9,777 bases of DNA. It comes from Actinomycetes bacterium. Lineage in GTDB: Bacteria; Actinomycetota; Acidimicrobiia; Acidimicrobiales; Microtrichaceae. The stretch is from positions 1 to 9,777 of the forward strand of contig JAEVZA010000237.1 of NCBI GenBank assembly GCA_023392475.1. The letters are read 5' to 3'. The first letter of the stretch is position 1, and each line of letters opens with the position of its first letter. A program made the translations under genes and the position numbers. Below the pieces are notes generated by a model that saw nothing but the letters and a program-made list of their open reading frames with translations, was not told the origin of the DNA and searched no databases. Shown here piece by piece: positions 1 to 5,381 of the stretch.

Positions 1-306
1 GTACGAGCCCGCGTCGACCGCGCGGTCCGCGGGACCGTCGACGGGCGGGCCGGCGGCCTCCAGCTGCGTGGCCACCGACAGGATCCGCATCCGTGCCGCC
101 TCGCGGTGCTCGGGTTCGACGGACGGCAACAGGGCGGTGCGGGCCACGACCTCCAGCGGCGAGTGGAGCACGAACGAGTCGGCGGGGTCGCGCCGGGGCA
201 CGGACACCTCGTGCGCCACCGTGGCCACGAGCTCGGCATCGGATCGCTCGGACCAGCGCTCGTCGGCGTAGCGACGCCTGGGGTCCCGTGGGTCGGAGGA
301 GGTCAT
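1..306 (-). CDS. Unrecognised protein, N-terminal part, probable SoxR target
   Basis: An open frame of 102 codons reads from an ATG at 306 leftwards to the window edge without a stop, so only the N-terminus is present. The protein begins MTSSDPRDPRRRYADERW and contains a patch FVLHSPLEVVARTALLPSVE followed by an Arg/Ala-rich helix-like stretch and a Gly/Pro linker. I do not recognise a family. No signal peptide or membrane segment is visible in this part; it looks soluble and alpha-helical. It is divergent from soxR. A promoter with a SoxR box in a 19-bp spacer points at it and would start the transcript at or next to the ATG, so the mRNA is probably leaderless. I infer that it is activated by oxidised SoxR. 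In actinobacteria SoxR targets are often oxidoreductases, monooxygenases or exporters, but nothing visible here tells which. Confidence 0.75.
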   Translation of the reverse strand, partial: MTSSDPRDPRRRYADERWSERSDAELVATVAHEVSVPRRDPADSFVLHSPLEVVARTALLPSVEPEHREAARMRILSVATQLEAAGPPVDGPADRAVDAGSY

Positions 307-313
307 GGCTCGC

Positions 314-344
314 ACCGTATGAGTTCAAGTGGACTTGAGGTCAA
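314..344 (-). promoter_or_regulatory. MerR-family-type promoter for the left-edge gene
   Basis: On the minus strand a -35 element TTGACC (344 to 339) is followed by a 19-bp spacer and a -10 element TACGGT (319 to 314), then 7 nt to the ATG at 306. A 19-bp spacer is the over-long spacing that MerR-family activators correct by DNA distortion, and the SoxR box occupies it. The predicted start site lies at or within a base or two of the ATG, giving a leaderless mRNA, which is common in actinobacteria. Confidence 0.65.
323..340. promoter_or_regulatory. SoxR box (operator)
   Basis: The core TCAAGTGGACTTGA (325-338) is a perfect 6-2-6 inverted repeat. The right half-site ACTTGAGG equals the half-site of the known enterobacterial box CCTCAAGT-TA-ACTTGAGG. 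The left half differs only in its two outermost bases. The box lies between soxR and the divergent gene, within the promoter spacer of the latter. It starts 42 bp upstream of the soxR GTG, so SoxR may also affect its own expression. Confidence 0.85.
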
Positions 345-364
345 GCACCCGCCACGATGGCGGC

Positions 365-841
365 GTGGACGACCTCCTCACCATCGGCCAGCTCGCCGAG
401 CGCACCGGGCTCGCGCCCTCCGCGCTCCGCTTCTACGAGGAGCGCGGGCTCATCTCCGCGGAGCGGACGGCCGGCGGGCAGCGCCGCTACCACCGGGAGG
501 TCGTGCGGCGGGTCAGCTTCGTCCGGGCCGCGCAGGCGGTCGGGCTCGGGCTCGACGACGCCGCGGAGGCGCTGGCCACCCTGCCCCGCGGCCGCACGCC
601 CACCGTCGCGGACTGGGCCCGCATCTCCCGGAGCTGGCGACCGATGCTCGACGAGCGCATCGAGCGGCTCGAGCTGCTGCGCGACGACCTCACGAGCTGC
701 ATCGGGTGCGGCTGCCTCTCGCTGCGCACGTGTCGCCTCTACAACCCGGGCGACGCCGCCGCGTCGCTCGGATCCGGGCCGCGCTACCTGCTCGGCGACT
801 CGTCGGCCGACGTGGTCGACCTCGACGGGCACGACGCCTGA
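365..841 (+). CDS. soxR: SoxR, redox-sensing MerR-family transcriptional activator
   Basis: A 158-residue MerR-family regulator. The N-terminal winged helix-turn-helix is at residues 5-50, with the family hallmark SALRFYEERGLI (19-30) and GGQRRYHREVVRR (37-49). A dimerisation helix follows (about 80-110). The [2Fe-2S]-binding cluster CIGCGCLSLRTC (112-123) places four Cys at 112, 115, 117 and 123, the CX2CXCX5C spacing that defines SoxR among MerR proteins. In known SoxR proteins, oxidation of this cluster by redox-cycling compounds triggers transcription from promoters with long spacers. The length matches the E. coli protein (154 aa). I chose GTG at 365 because it gives the usual short N-terminus before the LTIG segment. 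An upstream in-frame GTG at 329 lies inside the SoxR box. No clear Shine-Dalgarno is seen. No soxS-like gene is visible, in line with actinobacteria, where SoxR acts directly on its targets. Confidence 0.95.
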   Translation: MDDLLTIGQLAERTGLAPSALRFYEERGLISAERTAGGQRRYHREVVRRVSFVRAAQAVGLGLDDAAEALATLPRGRTPTVADWARISRSWRPMLDERIERLELLRDDLTSCIGCGCLSLRTCRLYNPGDAAASLGSGPRYLLGDSSADVVDLDGHDA

Positions 842-860
842 GCCGCCGCCCGGGTGGTCG

Positions 861-891
861 TTGGAGGGCGCGCGTCGGCGGCCGCTATCGT
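861..891 (+). promoter_or_regulatory. Probable promoter of tRNA-Ser
   Basis: A -10-like TATCGT (886-891) lies 7 nt before the first base of the mature tRNA, with a weaker -35-like TTGGAG (861-866) at 19-bp spacing. The soxR stop at 841 leaves just enough room for a separate promoter. If correct, the precursor has almost no 5' leader. Confidence 0.45.
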
Positions 892-898
892 CGGACCC

Positions 899-985
899 GG
901 AGAGTTGCCAGAGCGGACGAATGGGACGGTCTCGAAAACCGTTGAGGCTTCACGGTCTCCGAGGGTTCGAATCCCTCACTCTCCG
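899..985 (+). tRNA. tRNA-Ser (anticodon CGA)
   Basis: An 87-nt class II tRNA. The acceptor stem is GGAGAGT (899-905) with ACTCTCC (978-984) and discriminator G985. The anticodon stem ACGGT/ACCGT (926-930 and 938-942) closes the loop CTCGAAA with anticodon CGA at 933-935, which reads UCG serine codons. A long variable arm (about 943-960) is typical of tRNA-Ser. The T-arm is GAGGG-TTCGAAT-CCCTC (961-977). The 3' CCA is not encoded (CTG follows), so it must be added by the CCA-adding enzyme. Confidence 0.97.
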
Positions 986-1166
986 CTGAGACAGCCGGGA
1001 TCGCGGTCCCCGGGCCCCGCTCCACCAGGCGGGCGCCCGGGGGCCATCCCGCTCCCCCGCGTCCGAACGTCCAGGGCGCCTCGGTCGGCTCGGCGCCGAT
1101 CCGGCACGTCGCCGAGGCCCCGCCGACCCCCTGATCCACGGTCCACGGCACACCGAGGTGTGACGG
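986..1166. other. Non-coding GC-rich region after tRNA-Ser
   Basis: No convincing coding frame is seen between the tRNA and the first ABC gene. Just after the tRNA there are short GC-rich inverted repeats: GGGA/TCCC around a 6-nt loop (997-1010), and GGCCCC (1013-1018) with GGGGCC (1040-1045) enclosing the self-complementary GGGCGCCC (1031-1038). These may terminate the tRNA transcript, but none has a T-tract. The rest of this stretch shows nothing I can name. Confidence 0.4.
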
Positions 1167-1193
1167 AAATCGTAAGGATTTCGAACGATTTTC
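1166..1193. promoter_or_regulatory. AT-rich inverted repeats upstream of ABC exporter operon, possible operator
   Basis: This is an AT-rich island in GC-rich surroundings. AAATCGT (1167-1173) and ACGATTT (1185-1191) form a perfect 7-bp inverted repeat with 11 bp between them. A second, overlapping pair GAAATC (1166-1171) and GATTTC (1177-1182) has a 5-bp spacer. It lies about 50 bp upstream of the exporter start. Position and symmetry suggest binding by a dimeric regulator, but no regulator gene for the exporter is in the window and I do not recognise the site. Confidence 0.35.
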
Positions 1194-1240
1194 GCCGATC
1201 TGGCTGAGGCCGGGCGAGGGTCGGGTGGCACAGTGGGACG

Positions 1241-2974
1241 GTGCTGATCCGACTCCTGCGCGACTTCCTGCGCCCGTTCCGGAAGCAGCTCCTGCTCGTG
1301 CTGGTGCTGACGACGGTGCAGACGATGTGCGTGCTGTTCCTGCCGACGCTCAACGCCGACATCATCGACAACGGCGTCATCACGGGCGACACCGCCTACA
1401 TCTGGCGGGTCGGCGGCATCATGCTCGCCGTCACCTTCGTGCAGGTCGTCTTCGCCGTCGGCGCCGTCTTCGTCGGCTCCCGGGTGGCGATGGCGTTCGG
1501 GCGCGACGTGCGGGCCTCGCTCTTCCACCGCGTCACCGACTTCTCGGCGCAGGACGTGTCCCACTTCGGGGCGCCGTCGCTGATCACCCGCATCACCAAC
1601 GACGTCACGCAGGTGCAGATGCTCGTGCTGATGTCCTGCACCCTGCTCGTGGCGGCACCGATCACGATCGTCGGCGGCGTCATCATGGCCGTGCGCGAGG
1701 ACGGTGCCCTCTCGCTGATGCTGCTCGTCAGCGTCCCGGTCCTCGTGCTGGCGATCGGCTCGATCATCTTCCGGATGATCCCCCTGTTCCAGGTGATGCA
1801 GGAGCGGATCGATCGCATCAACGAGGTGCTCCGGGAGCAGATCACCGGCATGCGAGTCGTCCGGGCGTTCGTGCGGGAGCGCGACGAGGCGGCCCGGTTC
1901 GGCGAGGCGAACGACCAGCTCACGCACGTGTCGCTGCAGACCGGCCGGCTGATGGCGTTCATGTTCCCGATCGTCATGGCGACGGTGAACCTGTCGAGCG
2001 TGGCCGCCATCTGGATCGGCGCCAACCGGATCTCGTCGGGCGAGATGCAGATCGGTGCCCTGATCGCGTTCCTCAGCTACCTCATCCAGATCCTGATGTC
2101 GGTGATGATGGGCACGTTCGTCGCCGTGCTGACCCCGCGCGCCGCGGTCAGCGCCGACCGCATCGGCGAGGTCCTCGAGACCCCGTCGTCGGTCGCCCAG
2201 GCCGCCGAGCCGGTCACCGACATCAGCGAGCGCCCCGGCCTCCGCTTCGAGGGTGTCGAGTTCAAGTACCCGGGCGCCGAGCACCCCGTCATCTGCGACC
2301 TGTCGTTCGAGGTCCGGCCCGGCCAGACCACGGCGATCATCGGCTCCACGGGAGCCGGCAAGACCACGATGCTCAACCTGGTCCCGCGCCTCTACGACGC
2401 CACCGGCGGCACCGTGTACGTCGATGGGCACGACGTCCGTGACATCGACCAGGAGCTCCTCTGGAGCCGGATCGGCCTGGTGCCGCAGAGGCCGTTCCTG
2501 TTCTCGGGCACCGTCGCCTCGAACCTCCGCCACGCCACGCCCGACGCCACCGAGGACGAGATGTGGGAGGCGCTGCGCATCGCGCAGGCCGCCGACTTCG
2601 TCCGCGCCATGCCCGACGGGCTCGACTCGCCGATCTCGCAGGGCGGCAGCAACGTCTCCGGCGGGCAGCGGCAGCGCCTCGCCATCGCCCGGGCCCTCGT
2701 GCGCCGCCCGGGCATCTACCTGTTCGACGACTCGTTCTCCGCGCTCGACCTCGCCACCGACGCGCGGCTCCGGGCCGCGCTCGAGCCGGAGGTGACGGAC
2801 GCGGTCGTCGTGATCGTCGCGCAGCGCGTGTCCACGATCCGCCACGCCGACCAGATCCTCGTCCTCGAGGACGGCGTGACGGTGGGGCTGGGTACGCACG
2901 ACGAGCTCCTCCGGGACTGCCCGACCTACGCCGAGATCGTGGGTTCGCAGCTGAGCGCGGAGGAGGCGGCGTGA
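1241..2974 (+). CDS. ABC exporter half-transporter with degenerate ATP site (heterodimer subunit A)
   Basis: A 577-residue type IV ABC exporter half: a six-helix transmembrane domain (hydrophobic spans near 15-36, 57-80, 130-152, 155-178, 240-260, 273-297), then a nucleotide-binding domain (335-575). Walker A is GSTGAGKT (368-375), the Q-loop Gln is 416, and the signature is the canonical VSGGQRQ (472-478). Two catalytic residues deviate. The Walker B reads YLFDDS with Asp497 in place of the catalytic Glu, and the switch His is replaced by Gln528 (IVAQRVST). These are the changes seen in the degenerate subunit of heterodimeric exporters such as TM287/288, LmrCD or BmrCD. The partner gene follows directly and has the complementary pattern. 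The substrate is unknown; drugs or lipids are typical. The GTG start gives a normal N-terminus with no clear Shine-Dalgarno. The stop overlaps a GTG (GTGA at 2971). It is more likely an exporter than an importer. Confidence 0.93.
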   Translation: MLIRLLRDFLRPFRKQLLLVLVLTTVQTMCVLFLPTLNADIIDNGVITGDTAYIWRVGGIMLAVTFVQVVFAVGAVFVGSRVAMAFGRDVRASLFHRVTDFSAQDVSHFGAPSLITRITNDVTQVQMLVLMSCTLLVAAPITIVGGVIMAVREDGALSLMLLVSVPVLVLAIGSIIFRMIPLFQVMQERIDRINEVLREQITGMRVVRAFVRERDEAARFGEANDQLTHVSLQTGRLMAFMFPIVMATVNLSSVAAIWIGANRISSGEMQIGALIAFLSYLIQILMSVMMGTFVAVLTPRAAVSADRIGEVLETPSSVAQAAEPVTDISERPGLRFEGVEFKYPGAEHPVICDLSFEVRPGQTTAIIGSTGAGKTTMLNLVPRLYDATGGTVYVDGHDVRDIDQELLWSRIGLVPQRPFLFSGTVASNLRHATPDATEDEMWEALRIAQAADFVRAMPDGLDSPISQGGSNVSGGQRQRLAIARALVRRPGIYLFDDSFSALDLATDARLRAALEPEVTDAVVVIVAQRVSTIRHADQILVLEDGVTVGLGTHDELLRDCPTYAEIVGSQLSAEEAA

Positions 2975-3063
2975 GCGCCAGCGAACGACGGCGATCGAGC
3001 GAGCGCCAGCGAGGCGAGCGCAACGGGGTCCGGGGGCGGAGCCCCCGAGGAGGTGCGGCGTGA
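2971..3063 (+). CDS. Possible 30-codon coupling mini-ORF in a repeat insert
   Basis: The frame opens at GTG 2971, which overlaps the TGA of the upstream ABC gene, and closes at TGA 3061-3063, which overlaps the GTG start of the downstream ABC gene. It has its own AGGAGG (2961-2966) 4 nt upstream. The 30-residue product is very Arg/Ser/Gly-rich (12 Arg) and resembles no protein I know. The sequence looks like a spacer repeat, so a functional peptide is doubtful. More likely the open frame simply keeps translation coupled between the two exporter genes. Confidence 0.25.
   Translation: MSASERRRSSERQRGERNGVRGRSPRGGAA
2973..3053. repeat. Repeat-like insert with hairpin between the two exporter genes
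   Basis: The gap contains GAGCGCCAGCGA twice (2973-2984 and 3001-3012), a GCGAGCGCAAC stretch, and a perfect hairpin CGGGGGC-GGA-GCCCCCG (3031-3047). An 18-base stretch, GAGGAGG plus CGGCGTGAGCG, occurs at 2960-2977 and again at 3047-3066, the second copy carrying two extra bases. This suggests that an originally direct GTGA overlap between the genes was split by an insertion or tandem duplication of 89 nt. From memory, TGAGCG-led spacers ending in GGGGTCCGGGGGC-type hairpins recur at gene ends in actinobacterial genomes. I cannot confirm that here. Confidence 0.5.
3048..3054 (+). promoter_or_regulatory. Strong ribosome-binding site that fixes the second exporter's start
   Basis: AGGAGGT lies 5 nt upstream of GTG 3060. 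It supports the long N-terminus with the Asn-Gly-rich tail over the internal ATG at 3267. It starts one base after the 7-bp hairpin at 3031-3047, so the hairpin could influence ribosome access. Confidence 0.7.
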
Positions 3064-5075
3064 GCGGCACCTCCGGGAACGGCGACGGCACGACCGGCAA
3101 CGGCGCGAACGGGCGCAACGGCAGCGGGAACGGCAACGGCAGCTCCCCCGCCACGAACGGCAGCTCGGGCAACGGGTCCGGCGACGGCGCGACCGAGGAG
3201 AAGGTCCAGGCCCCGGCCGGCGAGGGCGCCCGCGGCGCGTTCGGCGGGCGGTGGGGCGCGGCGGGCATGCCGCTCGAGCGCTCGAAGGACCTCGGCGGCT
3301 CGATCCGCCGCCTGGCAGGTCGGCTGGCACCCGAGCGGCTCGGGGTCGTGGTCGTCGTCTCGCTGGCGGTCGTCAGCGTCACGCTGCTCGTCCTCGGGCC
3401 CCGCATCCTCGGCAACGCGACGCAGACGATCGTCGACGGCGTCGTGGGCCAGATGCACGGCGGTTCGGGCATCGACTTCGGGCAGCTCCACCGCATCCTC
3501 CTCACGGCCGTGGCCGTGTACCTCGCGGGCACCGCGCTGTCGTACGTGCAGGGCTACGTGCTCGCGGGCGTGGTGCAGCGATCGATGATGCGCCTGCGGG
3601 CCGACGTCGAGGACAAGCTCAACCGGATGCCGCTGAGCTACGTCGACCGCCAGCCGCGCGGCGACCTGCTGAGCCGGGTCACGAACGACATCGACAACCT
3701 GGCCCAGAGCCTCCAGCAGACGCTGAGCCAGCTGCTCTCCTCGTCGCTCCAGCTGGTCGGCGTCCTGATCATGATGTTCACGATCTCCTGGCAGCTCGCC
3801 ATGGTGACCGTGATCATCATCCCCCTCACCCTCTTGACGATGCGCTTCATCACGTCGCGGTCGAAGAAGCGGTTCGTCGACCAGTGGCGCCACACCGGCA
3901 CGCTGAACGCCCAGGTCGAGGAGGCGTTCACCGGCCACTCCCTCGTCAAGGTCTTCGGCCGCCAGGCCGACGTCGAGGCGCGGTTCCGGGAGAAGAACGA
4001 CGAGCTCTACGACGCGAGCGCCGCCGCCCAGTTCATGTCCGGCTCGATCCAGCCGGCGGTCATGTTCCTGGGCAACGTGAACTACGTGCTCATCGCCCTC
4101 ATCGGCGGCCTCAAGGTCACCAACGGGTCGATGACCATCGGCGACATCCAGGCCTTCATCCAGTACTCCCGGCAGTTCACGCAGCCGCTCACGCAGATGG
4201 CCTCGATGATCAACGTCATGCAGTCGGGCATCGCCTCGGCCGAGCGGGTGTTCGAGCTGCTCGACGCACCCGAGGAGCCCGAGGACGCCACGACCGACCT
4301 GACCGGCGTCGACGTGCGGGGCCGGGTCGAGTTCCGGGACGTCTCCTTCTCCTACTCGACCGACAAGCCGCTGATCGAGGACCTCTCGCTCGTGGCCGAA
4401 CCGGGCGAGACCGTGGCGATCGTCGGCCCGACCGGCGCCGGCAAGACGACGCTCGTGAACCTGATCATGCGGTTCTACGACGTGGACGAGGGGGCGATCC
4501 TCCTCGACGGCGTGGACACCCACGAGCTGCGCCGCCAGGACATCCGGCGCCACATGGGCATGGTCCTCCAGGACACCTGGCTGTTCGGCGGGACGATCCG
4601 CGAGAACATCGCCTACGGCAACCTGACGGCGACGGACGACCAGATCCTCGAGGCCGCCCGCGCCACCTACGTCGACCGCTTCGTGCACTCGCTGCCCGAC
4701 GGGTACGACACGGTGATCGACGACGAGGGCGGCACGGTCTCGGCCGGCGAGAAGCAGCTGCTCACGATCGCCCGTGCGTTCCTGGCCGACCCGACGATCC
4801 TCATCCTGGACGAGGCGACCAGCTCGGTCGACACTCGCACCGAGGTGCTGATCCAGCACGCGATGGCCGCGCTCCGGAGCAACCGGACGAGCTTCGTCAT
4901 CGCCCACCGGCTGTCGACCATCCGCGACGCCGACACCATCCTCGTGATGGAGCACGGCCGCATCGTCGAGCAGGGCTCGCACGAGGAGCTGCTGCACCAG
5001 GACGGTGCCTACTCCCGGCTGTACAACGCGCAGTTCGCGGGCGCGGCGGTCGACGTCGACGCCGAGTCCAGCTGA
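3060..5075 (+). CDS. ABC exporter half-transporter with intact Walker B (heterodimer subunit B)
   Basis: A 671-residue type IV ABC exporter half. Residues 1-45 are a low-complexity Gly/Asn/Ser tail with eight Asn-Gly dipeptides. A linker (46-95) and a six-helix transmembrane domain (about 95-385) follow, then the nucleotide-binding domain (422-655). Walker A is GPTGAGKT (456-463), the Q-loop Gln is 504, Walker B ends LILDEATSS with Asp584 and catalytic Glu585, and the switch His is 616 (IAHRLST). The signature is non-canonical, VSAGEKQ (560-566), where VSGGQ is usual. Paired with the upstream subunit this gives one degenerate site (upstream Walker motifs plus this signature) and one consensus site (these Walker motifs plus the upstream signature), the arrangement of asymmetric heterodimeric exporters. 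It is most likely co-transcribed with its partner. The substrate cannot be read from sequence. Confidence 0.94.
   Translation: MSGTSGNGDGTTGNGANGRNGSGNGNGSSPATNGSSGNGSGDGATEEKVQAPAGEGARGAFGGRWGAAGMPLERSKDLGGSIRRLAGRLAPERLGVVVVVSLAVVSVTLLVLGPRILGNATQTIVDGVVGQMHGGSGIDFGQLHRILLTAVAVYLAGTALSYVQGYVLAGVVQRSMMRLRADVEDKLNRMPLSYVDRQPRGDLLSRVTNDIDNLAQSLQQTLSQLLSSSLQLVGVLIMMFTISWQLAMVTVIIIPLTLLTMRFITSRSKKRFVDQWRHTGTLNAQVEEAFTGHSLVKVFGRQADVEARFREKNDELYDASAAAQFMSGSIQPAVMFLGNVNYVLIALIGGLKVTNGSMTIGDIQAFIQYSRQFTQPLTQMASMINVMQSGIASAERVFELLDAPEEPEDATTDLTGVDVRGRVEFRDVSFSYSTDKPLIEDLSLVAEPGETVAIVGPTGAGKTTLVNLIMRFYDVDEGAILLDGVDTHELRRQDIRRHMGMVLQDTWLFGGTIRENIAYGNLTATDDQILEAARATYVDRFVHSLPDGYDTVIDDEGGTVSAGEKQLLTIARAFLADPTILILDEATSSVDTRTEVLIQHAMAALRSNRTSFVIAHRLSTIRDADTILVMEHGRIVEQGSHEELLHQDGAYSRLYNAQFAGAAVDVDAESS
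3077..3178 (+). repeat. AACGG repeats encoding an Asn-Gly-rich disordered tail
   Basis: AACGG occurs eight times in about 100 bp at the start of the second exporter gene, giving eight Asn-Gly dipeptides between residues 7 and 39 with Ser, Thr and Asp between them. The repeats are irregularly spaced but stay in one frame. This suggests slippage-prone growth of a hydrophilic N-terminal tail on the cytoplasmic side. Confidence 0.7.
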
Positions 5076-5099
5076 GCCGGGGCAACCGGCCGAAACCCG

Positions 5100-5130
5100 T
5101 CGACAGCCCCCGGGTCCCGCGTCGTACCAT
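5100..5130 (+). promoter_or_regulatory. Probable promoter of the small RNA/micro-ORF unit
   Basis: The -35-like TCGACA (5100-5105) matches TTGACA at five of six positions, and the -10-like TACCAT (5125-5130) fits TAnnnT. The spacer is 19 bp. Transcription would start near 5137, just before the super Shine-Dalgarno. The promoter begins 25 bp after the exporter stop, so the unit need not depend on the exporter transcript. Confidence 0.5.
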
Positions 5131-5141
5131 GCGACCACCAG

Positions 5142-5157
5142 AGAAAGGAGGTGGTCC
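5142..5157 (+). promoter_or_regulatory. Super Shine-Dalgarno, 16-nt complement of the 16S rRNA 3' end
   Basis: AGAAAGGAGGTGGTCC can pair without interruption with GGAUCACCUCCUUUCU, the usual 3' end of actinobacterial 16S rRNA: 15 Watson-Crick pairs and one G:U. Ordinary sites pair over 4-7 bases. It ends 5 nt before the ATG at 5163, while the AGGAGG core sits 11 nt from it, slightly further than optimal. The right part of the site is complementary to 5212-5220 downstream of the ORF. Confidence 0.85.
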
Positions 5158-5162
5158 ACAGC

Positions 5163-5201
5163 ATGAATCAGCACGGGACTCTGGAGGTGGCTGGCCGCTG
5201 A
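5163..5201 (+). CDS. 12-residue micro-ORF with super Shine-Dalgarno
   Basis: ATG to TGA encodes MNQHGTLEVAGR, with no membrane segment, cysteine or run of rare codons. The start is chosen because it directly follows the 16-nt super Shine-Dalgarno. The ORF itself contains a second Shine-Dalgarno-like run, GGAGGTGG (5183-5190). Such a strong site in front of so short an ORF suggests that ribosome loading or pausing matters more than the peptide, but a conserved micro-peptide is also possible. I have an unverified impression that short ORFs with a His-Gly-Thr-x-Glu-Val-x-Gly-Arg-like sequence after this kind of site recur in related genomes. Confidence 0.6.
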   Translation: MNQHGTLEVAGR

Positions 5202-5313
5202 GCGGCTCGTCGGACCACTTGGTGGAACCCAACCAGTCCACCGCCGACCAGGTCGCCGGGACCTGTCCCACCCGGTAGCAGCAGACCGGTCGGTGCTTTC
5301 CGATGGAACGTCA

Positions 5314-5341
5314 GAGGGGGAGGCCTGCGGGCCTCCCCCTC
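5314..5341 (+). terminator. Strong hairpin terminator
   Basis: A perfect 12-bp stem, GAGGGGGAGGCC (5314-5325) with GGCCTCCCCCTC (5330-5341), closes a TGCG tetraloop. There is no T-tract, as is common in high-GC actinobacteria. It ends the small RNA unit, and any exporter read-through, before the convergent uppP gene, and it could work in both directions. Confidence 0.85.
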
Positions 5342-5350
5342 GTCGCGCCC

Positions 5351-5370
5351 GGCCGCCCGTGCGGGCGGTC
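5351..5370 (-). terminator. Hairpin downstream of uppP
   Basis: GGCCGCCC (5351-5358) and GGGCGGTC (5363-5370) form an 8-bp stem with one G:U pair around a GTGC tetraloop, starting 11 nt after the uppP stop codon on the minus strand. No T-tract follows. It probably terminates uppP, together with the larger hairpin beyond it. Confidence 0.55.
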
Positions 5371-5381
5371 CCTCCGACGCG

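Larger units (their letters stand above)
5137..5341 (+). ncRNA. Candidate structured small RNA with a 12-codon ORF
   Basis: The region from the predicted start site to the terminator forms a self-contained unit of about 205 nt. It holds an extreme ribosome-binding site, a 12-codon ORF, and about 110 nt of untranslated RNA with several possible helices: AGGTGGTCC (5149-5157) with GGACCACTT (5212-5220), 9 bp with one G:U and enclosing the ORF; GGTGGA (5221-5226) with TCCACC (5237-5242); and CCGGG (5256-5260) with CCCGG (5271-5275). The next gene, uppP, is on the other strand, so this is not a leader of a downstream gene. I do not recognise an Rfam family. The role could be a ribosome-binding regulator, a dual-function RNA or a micro-peptide gene. 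The boundaries are predictions. Confidence 0.45.

Noticed and set aside
329..364. Upstream GTG start for soxR
   Set aside because: The GTG lies inside the SoxR box, and the added residues are not part of the conserved SoxR N-terminus. GTG 365 gives the standard start.
950..5174. Minus-strand frames of 860 (950-3532) and 933 (2373-5174) residues
   Set aside because: They are antisense to the two exporter genes, are low in hydrophobic clusters and rich in Asp/His/Arg/Glu, and show no family motifs. Stop codons are rare in high-GC DNA.
3053..5278. A 741-codon plus-strand frame overlapping the second exporter
   Set aside because: It is out of frame with the exporter, which carries all ABC motifs. 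Its product is Arg/Pro-rich with no recognisable domain.
5137..5341. Small unit read as a leader or attenuator of the following gene
   Set aside because: The next gene, uppP, is encoded on the opposite strand and converges on the terminator, so there is nothing downstream for a cis-acting leader to control.
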